This document shows positions 56,344 to 64,000 of a stretch of 64,000 bases of DNA, piece by piece (the stretch's first letter is position 1; each line of letters begins with the position of its first letter). Position numbers and translations under genes: made by a program. Source of the DNA: Bretschneidera sinensis. Lineage: Eukaryota > Streptophyta > Magnoliopsida > Brassicales > Akaniaceae. Below the pieces are notes generated by a model that was not told the DNA's origin, made no database searches, and worked only from the letters and a program-made list of their open reading frames with translations. The stretch lies in contig CM043698.1 of assembly GCA_023935145.1 (NCBI GenBank), positions 144,889,625 to 144,953,624 on the forward strand. Direction: 5' to 3'.

Positions 56344-59300
56344 TCAAACATTCAATTTATCAAAATCAAGCAATCCCATTAACTTTCTAATCTTACAAAA
56401 ACTAGCTTCACTTAAGAGTTTTGTAAGAATATCAGCTATTTGATCTTCTGAAGGTATAAATTCTAATCTTATATCACCTTTTTGAGCATGGTCTCTTAAG
56501 AAATGATGTCTAATCTCTATATGCTTGGTTCTAGAGTGCTGAATAGGATTTTTGGTTAGGTTGATGGCACTAGTATTATCACAAAATATAGGAATATTTT
56601 TGAGACTCATGCCATAGTCTTCTAGTTGTTGTTTCATCCATAGTACTTGGGCACAACAACTGCCAGCTGCTACATATTCCGCCTCAGCGGTTGATAGTGC
56701 AACTGAATTCTGTTTCTTGGAGAACCAAGAAGTTAACATAGCACCTAAGAATTGGCATGTTCCACTTGTGCTTTTTCTATCTAACCTACATCCAGCAAAA
56801 TCAGCATCCGAATATCCTACTAGCTCAAAAGATGATTCTCTAGAATACCATAATCCTATGGTCTGGGTCCCTTGTAGATATCTAAGGATTCTTTTTACTG
56901 CAACTACATGTGATTCCTTAGGATTAGATTGAAATCTAGCACACATGCATACACTAAACATTATATCAGGTCTACTTGCAGTCAAGTACAGTAAAGCACC
57001 TATCATGCTTCTATAATATTTAGAATCTACAGTTTTACCTCCTTCATCAAGATCAAGTTTGGTGGTTGTGCTCATAGGTGTTCCAATTGGCTTTGAGCTT
57101 TCCATCCCGAACCTCTTTAGTAGATCTTTGACGTACTTTTGTTGATTGATGAAGATACCTCCTTTTAGTTGCTTGATTTGCAGTCCAAGGAAGTAGGTAA
57201 GTTCTCCCATCATGCTCATTTCAAATTCACCTTGCATGCACTTTGCAAACTCTTGACACATAGATTCATTAGTAGCACCAAATATAATATCATCAACATA
57301 TATTTGAACTATCAAAGTGTCATTTTTGTGAGTTTTTGTGAAGAGAATTGTATCTATTCTTCCTCTTACAAAATCATTATTAATCAAAAATTTGCTTAGT
57401 CTTTCGTACCATGCCCTTGGAGCTTGCTTCAGCCTATATAAAGCCTTAGAAAGCTTGTAGACATGATTTGGAAGACTAGGGTTTTCAAAACCAAGAGGTT
57501 GTTCAACATAAACCTCTTCTTCTATAAAGCCATTTAAAAATACACTTTTCACATCCATTTGAAATAGCTTGAATTTATTAAAGCATGCAAAGGCTAATAA
57601 CATTCGAATAGCCTCTAATCTAGCTACGGGAGCATAGGTTTCATCAAAATCTATTCCTTCCTCTTGGTTATATCCCTTAGCAACTAGCCTAGCCTTATTT
57701 CTAGTTACTATACCATTCTCATCCATTTTATTTCTATATACCCATTTAGTTCCAATAATTGAATGATCTTTAGGTCTTGGAACTAGTTCCCAAACATTGT
57801 TTCTCTCAAATTGATTTATCTCTTCCTGCATTGCAATTATCCAATCATTATCTTTTTCAGCTTCTATAAATGTCTTAGGTTCTACTTGAGACAAATAAGC
57901 TACAAAATTGCAAATATTTCTAATGGAAGAGCGAGTTCTTACCCCTTGTGAAGGATCACCAATTACTTGATCAATTGGATGATGATTTATATACCTCCAA
58001 TCCTTGGGTAGATTTTCCTCTTGTTGACTTGAGGATGGTTGGTCCAACTTTGGAGTTCCCATCCCTTCATTTGTTTGAGAAGAACTCACTTTTGGGTCAA
58101 CAATGGAAGTAGAAGTTTCCATTCTTGGAATAAAATCTGCATCATCTTTAAAGGAAACTTCTCCACTACTCATTGGGTTAGATTCATCAATAGTTACATG
58201 CACAGATTCTTCTACTACTAGAGTTCTCTTATTGAAAACTCTATAAGCCTTACTAGTAGTAGAATATCCTAAAAATATCCCTTCATCGGTCTTGGAATCA
58301 AATTTACCCAAGTTAGTTTTATTGTTATTTAAGATGAAGCACTTACTACCAAAGGCACGAAAATAGGAAATATTGGGCTTTCTCCCTTTCCATAGTTCAT
58401 AAGGAGTTTTATCAAGCAGGGGCCTTATCAAAATTCTATTTAAAATATAGCAAGAAGTATTCACGGCTTCAGCCCAAAAATATTTTGGCAAATTATTTTC
58501 ACAAAGCATTGTTCTTGAAAATTCTTCTAGAACTCTATTTTTCCTCTCAACAACTCCATTTTGTTGAGGAGTTCTAGGAGATGAAAAGTTGTGATTAATT
58601 CCATTTTCATCACAAAATTTTGAAAAGCTTTGATTTTCAAATTCTTTGCCATGATCACTTCTTATGCTTGAAATACAAATTCCTTTTTCATTTTGTACCT
58701 TTTTGCAAAACTTTTCAAATCCTTTGAAAGCTTCATCCTTATAAGCAATAAAAATAACAAAGGTATATCTTGAATAGTCATCAACAATAACAAGAGCATA
58801 TTGATGGCCACCTAGACTAATGGTACTAATTGGACCAAATAAGTCCATATGCAAAAGTTCCAAAGGTCTAGTAGTTGAGACAACATTTTTTGCTTTGAAA
58901 GATATCCTAGATTGTTTTCCCATTTGACAAGCATTGCAAATTTTGTTTTTCTCAAAATTAATTTTAGGAAGACCAATAACTAAATCTTTTCTTGAAACAA
59001 TTTTTAGCAAATTCATGTTTACATGACCAAGCCTTCTATGCCACAGCCATTGATTTTCACTAAAAGCAGGAAAACATTTTTCATTATTGGAATGTAAGGA
59101 TTTCAAATCAACTATATAGACATTTTCATGTCTATGGCCAATGAATTTGATCTTGTTGCTCTTGATGTCTATAACTAGACAATGAGAGGTTTCAAATGTG
59201 ACTTTATATCCTTTGTCACATAATTGACTAATGCTAAGTAAATTTGGCTTTAAGCCTTGTACTAGCAATACATTATCTAAAGTTGAGAAATCATTACCGA

Positions 59301-59466
59301 CTTTTCCATGCCCTATGATCTTTATTTTAGTATTGTCTCCAATGGTCACAAGTCCACCATCTCTTAGAGTTAGCTCCTTGAATACGCTTTTATCACCGGT
59401 CATATGCTTCGAGCAACCGCTATCAAGGTACCAACAGTTACCTTTCTCCTTGGTGTGAAGGCAAAT
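56344..59466 (-). CDS. SIRE-like pol: protease, integrase, reverse transcriptase, RNase H
   Basis: The frame is open from just after the gag stop (59,466) for about 1,040 codons. [14 protein letters not shown] (protease active site D-S-G) comes first. Next the integrase zinc region ([10 protein letters not shown]...CNACQMGKQ) and core with [15 protein letters not shown] and NGVVERKNR for D,D,E. Reverse transcriptase follows with [24 protein letters not shown] and the catalytic YVDD ([10 protein letters not shown]). RNase H ([28 protein letters not shown]) ends at FDKLNV. No internal stops. These enzymes process the polyprotein, copy the RNA and insert the [13 protein letters not shown] has Val where Ala is usual; a minor change. 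Confidence 0.93.
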   Translation of the reverse strand: MCLHTKEKGNCWYLDSGCSKHMTGDKSVFKELTLRDGGLVTIGDNTKIKIIGHGKVGNDFSTLDNVLLVQGLKPNLLSISQLCDKGYKVTFETSHCLVIDIKSNKIKFIGHRHENVYIVDLKSLHSNNEKCFPAFSENQWLWHRRLGHVNMNLLKIVSRKDLVIGLPKINFEKNKICNACQMGKQSRISFKAKNVVSTTRPLELLHMDLFGPISTISLGGHQYALVIVDDYSRYTFVIFIAYKDEAFKGFEKFCKKVQNEKGICISSIRSDHGKEFENQSFSKFCDENGINHNFSSPRTPQQNGVVERKNRVLEEFSRTMLCENNLPKYFWAEAVNTSCYILNRILIRPLLDKTPYELWKGRKPNISYFRAFGSKCFILNNNKTNLGKFDSKTDEGIFLGYSTTSKAYRVFNKRTLVVEESVHVTIDESNPMSSGEVSFKDDADFIPRMETSTSIVDPKVSSSQTNEGMGTPKLDQPSSSQQEENLPKDWRYINHHPIDQVIGDPSQGVRTRSSIRNICNFVAYLSQVEPKTFIEAEKDNDWIIAMQEEINQFERNNVWELVPRPKDHSIIGTKWVYRNKMDENGIVTRNKARLVAKGYNQEEGIDFDETYAPVARLEAIRMLLAFACFNKFKLFQMDVKSVFLNGFIEEEVYVEQPLGFENPSLPNHVYKLSKALYRLKQAPRAWYERLSKFLINNDFVRGRIDTILFTKTHKNDTLIVQIYVDDIIFGATNESMCQEFAKCMQGEFEMSMMGELTYFLGLQIKQLKGGIFINQQKYVKDLLKRFGMESSKPIGTPMSTTTKLDLDEGGKTVDSKYYRSMIGALLYLTASRPDIMFSVCMCARFQSNPKESHVVAVKRILRYLQGTQTIGLWYSRESSFELVGYSDADFAGCRLDRKSTSGTCQFLGAMLTSWFSKKQNSVALSTAEAEYVAAGSCCAQVLWMKQQLEDYGMSLKNIPIFCDNTSAINLTKNPIQHSRTKHIEIRHHFLRDHAQKGDIRLEFIPSEDQIADILTKLLSEASFCKIRKLMGLLDFDKLNV

Positions 59467-61521
59467 CTACATCACACAAGGATATACGATAGCATTTTTA
59501 GGTACCCAAAATTTCTTGGGTCCTTTGGGGTTAGTCCTTGAAAATACGGTTCCTTTTGGGACCCATACTTTCTTAACAATATATGGTGCTCTATGAACAT
59601 GTTGATGATGCACAAGCCTAGCATTATAGTCATAGAAATTTCTAGGAAATTTTAAATGTGCATTCATATAATCCTTAGGATGATAGTTCCTAGGATACAT
59701 GATTCTATGGTAAGGGGTATGAAAATGCATGTCATTTCCAGAAAATGAACGATGATGCATTCTAGGATACATGCTAGCATATGTATGCAAGTTATTTCTA
59801 GAATAGCCATGATGGTGATTCCTAGGATGAGCAGAATGCATTCTTTGATTATACACATTGTTCCTAGAAAGAGCATGATGATTATTTCTAGGGTGTGTAT
59901 GAGCATTTCTAGAATGAGCATACAAATAAGCATGAGTATTTTTAGGATGCTTCAATTTAGTATGATCATTTAAGTTTCTAGATTTCCTCGGATTTATCAA
60001 GGGAGTGCTTTCAACAAGGTTATGAGCTTTTGAAGTAGAAGCTCCATCTACACAAGAGGCTTTCATGAATAAGCTCTCTTTTGTTTTTTGTTTTCCCAAT
60101 GGAGAATATCCTACACCAGATTTTCCTCCACTTAATCTTTGGGAAGAAAGCACTTCATCAAGTTTTTCTTTACCAAGCATAAGTCTAGACACAGTGCTGT
60201 TTAATTCAGAAATTTTATTTTTCAAATTCTCATTTTCATCTTTAAGAAAATCTTGAGACGAATTATACAGTAAAGATAATAATTTTTCTTTTTCTTCTAT
60301 AAGAACTATCATTTCTTTAGAAAGAGATGATACTTCTTTCTTAAGAACAGAATTTCTAGAATCAAATTTCTTTAATTCTTCATGCATTTCATTTATGACT
60401 TCTAGTAATTCTTCACTACTAGTAACAATATTATTTTTTGAAGAGGGAGAAGATGTTACCTCACTTTCATCATCGATTGCCATTAAACAAAGGTTGGCAA
60501 TCTCTTCGTATCCAATTTCTTTGTCTGATGACTCATCTTCTTCGTCATCACTCCAGGTAGTTGCTACCATAGCTTTCTTCTTGAAGCCCTTGTATGGTTT
60601 GCTTGAAACCGGACAGTCAGCTTTTATATGTCCTGGCTTCTTGCAGCCATAGCACATAAGTGGTTCCCTTTTTGAGGTAGGATCCTTTGAGTAAGGTTTC
60701 TTGCTTTTCTTCAAGAACCTATGGAATCGTCTGGTGATTAAAGCCATTTCACCATCTTCTTCACTGCTCTCTGCTTCTTGTTCTAATTCCTTTTCTTTGT
60801 TGCTCGTAGAAGCTTTGAGAGCAATTTGCTTTTTCTTCTTCTCATCATCATTGACGATGGGAGTCATTTCTTCCATCTCGTATGTCAATAATGACCCAAG
60901 CAGCGTCTCAACATCAAGCTTGTCAAGATTTTTGGCCTCTTGAATGGCTGTCCTCTTTGGTTTCCATTCTGGTGGCAGAGATCTCAAGATTTTTCTGGTT
61001 AGTTCAACTTCCTCAATATTCTTGCCAAGCAATTTTAAACCATTTATAATAGTAGTAAATCGTGAGTGCATTTCAGAAATGGTTTCGTTAGGAGACATCT
61101 TAAAAGATTCATATTCAGAAATTAGCATGTAAATCTTAGACTTTTTTACTTCACTTGTTCCTTCATATGTGACTTGCAATTTGTCCCATATTTCTTTAGC
61201 AGAAACACATGCAGATATTTTGTTGTATTCAGAAATATCTAATGCACAATGTAGCATGCTTGTTGCTCTGCTATTGAGAGACATCGTTCTACAATCCTCG
61301 TCAGTAAACTCAGTTTTGAGTTTAGGCATTGTATGAAGTGTCTCTCCAATAACTATTTCTTTTGAGGGAATTTTAGGTCCCTCTTCTATAATTCTCCATA
61401 GATTGTAATCTTGTCCTTCGACGAATATTTTCATTCTATTTTTCCAATAGTTATAATTTGAGCCATTGAACAATGGTGGTCTAGTATAAGAGTGTCCTTC
61501 AGAGTAGCTATTTGCTGCCAT
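59467..61521 (-). CDS. SIRE-like gag
   Basis: 684 codons from MAANSYSEGHSYTRPPLFNG. N-terminal copia-type gag domain (NYNYWKNRMKIFVEGQDYNL; EIWDKLQVTYEGTSEVKKSK; HSRFTTIINGLKLLGK; ILRSLPPEWKPK), then a Lys/Glu-rich linker, a CCHC knuckle near residue ~300 (CYGCKKPGHIKADC), a coiled-coil stretch (ELLEVINEMHEELKKFDSRN; LKNKISELNSTVSRL) and a His/Arg/Asn-rich C-terminus with repeats of the type YSRNN/HPRNH. It forms the RNA-binding particle shell. It stops at a TAG (59,467-59,469) in the same frame as pol. Confidence 0.92.
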   Translation of the reverse strand: MAANSYSEGHSYTRPPLFNGSNYNYWKNRMKIFVEGQDYNLWRIIEEGPKIPSKEIVIGETLHTMPKLKTEFTDEDCRTMSLNSRATSMLHCALDISEYNKISACVSAKEIWDKLQVTYEGTSEVKKSKIYMLISEYESFKMSPNETISEMHSRFTTIINGLKLLGKNIEEVELTRKILRSLPPEWKPKRTAIQEAKNLDKLDVETLLGSLLTYEMEEMTPIVNDDEKKKKQIALKASTSNKEKELEQEAESSEEDGEMALITRRFHRFLKKSKKPYSKDPTSKREPLMCYGCKKPGHIKADCPVSSKPYKGFKKKAMVATTWSDDEEDESSDKEIGYEEIANLCLMAIDDESEVTSSPSSKNNIVTSSEELLEVINEMHEELKKFDSRNSVLKKEVSSLSKEMIVLIEEKEKLLSLLYNSSQDFLKDENENLKNKISELNSTVSRLMLGKEKLDEVLSSQRLSGGKSGVGYSPLGKQKTKESLFMKASCVDGASTSKAHNLVESTPLINPRKSRNLNDHTKLKHPKNTHAYLYAHSRNAHTHPRNNHHALSRNNVYNQRMHSAHPRNHHHGYSRNNLHTYASMYPRMHHRSFSGNDMHFHTPYHRIMYPRNYHPKDYMNAHLKFPRNFYDYNARLVHHQHVHRAPYIVKKVWVPKGTVFSRTNPKGPKKFWVPKNAIVYPCVM

Positions 61522-61576
61522 TGGATCAACTCTAGGAATTTAAGCCTTTTAATGAGAACGAAGCTCTGATACCAAT

Positions 61577-62839
61577 TGTAGCTCGAGGTTTCAACCCAAG
61601 AGGGGGGGTGAATTGGGTTTTTACAAACTTTTGCGGAATTAATACAAGTTTATAAAAACTAACTAGCAGCAAACAATTAAAGCAAGTAATGTGCTGAATA
61701 ATAAAGAGTTTAAGGAAAGAGGATGCAAACACAGTTTATAGTGGTTCGGCAATATCGGATTCGTTCCGACCCTACGTCCACTCTCTTCAAGGAACTCCTT
61801 GAAGTAATCCACTAAGAAAACTTAGCCGTACAACTTAGCCGGGTGTTGCACAAACCGTACACAAGCAGACTTACGGGTGTTTGCCCAAACCGTCCAAACA
61901 ACTTACAGGTGTTGCTTAAACCAACAATCCCCTTCCTCTCGGAAGTTTCCCCTTCCTTTCGGAAGTAAACCCTTTACAATGAAGATGTAAAGTAACAGGT
62001 AGAGAGATAGCAAATAACAGCTTATTACAACAGAAATATCTCTCTTTCAAAGTAAAGCTTGAAGAAATGGCTCAATAGGATTATTTCAAAGCTTTTTGTG
62101 TTTCAAGAGTATAAAAACTTGATTATATGAGATCAACTCTTTTTGAATATGTGCTTCTCCTTCTTGAATGCTTTGCTGAGTGGGTTTATATAGCAAACAA
62201 TTAATATGGCCGTTTTGGACTTTCATTTGAAAAAGATTTACTTTAAAACGTTCAGATTTGGAGTCCAACGGTCATATTTTTGAACCACCAGTCGACTGGG
62301 TCGAGATACCAGTCGACTGGGTTCACTTGAAAAATACATGTTTTCAGACCTTCTGGTTATCCAGTCGACTGGTATATATCATCCAGTCGACTGGGGACTT
62401 TCTGTCCATTTTACCAGTCGACTGGATACTTACTGGTCAAAGTACCAGTCGACTGGGTTGTTTGATCCAGTCGACTGGGTTCCTTCTGACCTTTATACCA
62501 GTCGACTGGTATATGTACCCAGTCGACTGGGTTGTCTTCCAACCCAGTTTTTCTTCTGTTTTTCATTTAAAAACATTTTAAAATTAATGGTTTTAGAAAA
62601 ACCATTTGTGTTTGAGCCATTGAACAAGCTAATACAATGTATGAGTGAGACTTACATTGGTTCTAAACCTTAAGACCTATACTAGATCTTCAGTCTTCAC
62701 TTGATACTTGATTTGGTTCGAGTTTTTGCACTTTGTTCCTTGGTTGAATGTGTTTGATCCTTAATACAACTTAGTTTAAACATGTTAGTTAAATAACAGT
62801 TGTGTTTTGCCATCATTAAAATACGGGCGAGGGTCAACA
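61577..62839 (-). repeat. 5' LTR (right) of the SIRE-like element, with PBS
   Basis: 1,263 bp, nearly identical to 52,453-53,715. The minus-strand PBS TTGGTATCAGAGCTTCG lies at 61,560-61,576. TATA at 62,185-62,192. Confidence 0.93.
62288..62530. repeat. Palindrome array CCAGTCGACTGG in the 5' LTR (9 perfect sites)
   Basis: Sites start at 62,288, 62,309, 62,361, 62,383, 62,414, 62,445, 62,467, 62,498 and 62,519; all nine are perfect. Spacing equals that of the other LTR. Confidence 0.97.
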
Positions 62840-62963
62840 TAGATCAATGATCCAAGAATAACACTTTAGAGTTGTTAAGGTATAAATGAGTAATTCAACC
62901 CTAGATCAACCCTAAAATGCTAACAAGTAAGTACTGTTAAGATGCATTTTATGACTCTCATCA

Positions 62964-64000
62964 TAACCCCCAACTAGTTTATTTCTAGTCCCTAGCAATT
63001 CAAGCAAAAAACATGGTTATGAATTCTTTATTGGGAATCAAAACAAAATACAGCAATGTTAGCGTTAAACCAAGAGTGATTAAAAATTTTTGTCTCAAAA
63101 ATCATGCATAACACACAACAAATAGAATCATTAAATATCACTCAAGTCCAAAAATAATCCAAATGTCAACCTTAAAATCGTTACCGACTCTCAACATCCA
63201 TCTTACCACAATACATTAGTCCGAACACCCGGATGATTTTATGCATAATATCCATGAATACAAGTCTTGGCCTCTAAAAACATACTAAATTGCGTGACAT
63301 CAATCACAAATCAAGCTCTATAGGCTCACTTTTCCAATCACTCTCCACTATGTAGAAAAATCACACTACATCGGATCAATAGGTCTTTAATAAGCTTGTA
63401 ACGTTAGGCTAGGGTAAAGGTCAAGAAAAAAGGGGAAAGTTTAAACAAATAAAAGAACTAAGTCTCTTAATTTAAACACAACCACTTTAAGCACTAGATA
63501 ACCTTACTTCAACACCCAACTCTTTTAACCATTTTTTCGAGCATTTCTCTCCATAAATCACCACTTTTTTTTTCTTCTTTCTTTGGCACAATTCACTTTT
63601 CTTTTTTTTGGCACATAACAATTCACCTCCCTTTTTTCATTTTTTTACTCTTTTCCACAACCCTCAACTTATCTCTTTTAATGTACTTGGGTTATGGTAG
63701 TAATATTTTCTCATATTTCCATCCTTTCTCTTCTTAAGTGCTTCTTAACAAATATGTATAACTAAGTTCTTTTAAAAGTAAGGTAAGGATAAAATATTTT
63801 TAGGCTCATATAGGTGGGTAAATGGTTTATCAAAAGAAACAAGACTCAAATTCTTTTTCAAGAAAAAAGCTCAAACAGGTGACTAGCGATAAATATAACA
63901 AGGGTAAGTTTAAAAAGGCTTAAACAGTCCAAAAATGGCCTACATCATATCCTAAGTAATGTGCATTCTATGATTTTTGCCTCAAGTGATTATCAAATAA
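62964..64000 (-). other. 3' non-coding interior of the minus-strand Athila-like element
   Basis: Inverted match to about 11,900-12,928 over its full length with substitutions and small indels, including the polypurine-type CCCCCAACTAG next to the LTR. No gene recognised. Confidence 0.85.

Larger units (their letters stand above)
52453..62839 (-). mobile_element. Complete SIRE-like Ty1/copia retrotransposon, TSD TAGAT
   Basis: Two 1,263-bp LTRs (52,453-53,715 and 61,577-62,839) run TGTAGCTCGAG...GGGTCAACA on the plus strand, and TAGAT flanks the element (52,448-52,452 and 62,840-62,844). By eye I count about six differences between the LTRs, so it is young. On the minus strand: 5' LTR, PBS for initiator tRNA-Met, gag, pol (separated by a single TAG), a spacer with a palindrome array, an extra ORF, a G-rich polypurine tract and 3' LTR. 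Gag type, LTR text and the third ORF fit the SIRE branch. All three frames are long and open. Confidence 0.95.
51099..64000 (-). mobile_element. Athila-like element on the minus strand, running off the right edge, split by a copia insertion
   Basis: 51,099-52,447 plus 62,845-62,963 together form one LTR (about 1.47 kb without the insert). It starts TGATGAGAGTCATAAAATGC and ends GTAATCA on the minus strand. 62,964-64,000 is the inverted counterpart of 11,900-12,928 (non-coding 3' interior with GTTGGGGGTTA next to the LTR). So this is the 3' LTR and 3' interior; pol and the 5' LTR lie beyond the window. The LTR is homologous to that of 3,711 but lacks its TGCACACA palindrome block. Confidence 0.88.

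Overview
This is a repeat-dominated stretch of a plant nuclear genome, almost certainly a eudicot. The evidence is an intronless CC-NB-ARC-LRR (RGA-type) resistance gene, plant exostosin-type and RING-H2 gene remnants, Athila-like and SIRE-like LTR retrotransposons, and a complete CACTA transposon. By eye I find no tRNA, rRNA, CRISPR or bacterial/organellar genes. Most of the 64 kb is transposable elements, many with boundaries fixed by target-site duplications (TSDs).

Layout. 1-399: first coding part of a probable TRF4/PAPD5-type nucleotidyltransferase (minus strand, cut by the window edge), with a telo-box upstream. 1,895-2,294: foldback MITE-like repeat. 2,849-3,445: decayed membrane RING-H2 gene. 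3,711-14,593: near-intact Athila-like Ty3/gypsy element, TSD ACTCA, two 1,665-bp LTRs. 14,594-18,210: LTR-like pieces, a foldback element, a solo LTR and a second RING-H2 remnant. 18,321-21,149: gypsy derivative that has lost RT, RNase H and most of integrase. 24,392-27,291: the NLR gene, with a one-base frameshift in an A-run. 28,096-28,558: solo LTR, TSD CTTTT. 29,258-50,690: two decayed exostosin-like copies. Copy A was hit in an exon by a 10.9-kb CACTA element (29,726-40,645, TSD CTA) and again by a gypsy element (40,796-50,104, TSD ATTTA). That gypsy element itself contains a fused remnant of two further retrotransposons. 51,099-64,000: a minus-strand Athila-like element running off the right edge, whose 3' LTR is split by a young 10.4-kb SIRE-like copia element (52,453-62,839, TSD TAGAT).

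Main points for a second look. (1) The SIRE-like element carries three arrays of the 12-bp palindrome CCAGTCGACTGG, one in each LTR and one internal, 28 sites with at most one mismatch (26 perfect). Start-to-start distances are almost all near 21, 31, 42 or 52 bp, i.e. whole helical turns. Each array lies upstream of a TATA box in the element's own orientation. The internal array and TATA sit directly in front of an extra ORF (transposon-protein/env-like position), so the element may have a second, internal promoter using the same cis-module. (2) A roughly 170-bp U3 segment is shared between an Athila-like gypsy LTR and an unrelated copia LTR, which suggests promoter-module exchange between superfamilies. 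(3) A gypsy derivative has an in-frame internal deletion and a gag whose four TAG stops could all be C-to-T changes of CAG codons.

Several otherwise good reading frames each carry a single indel, three of them at base runs, so assembly error should be excluded before these genes are called dead.
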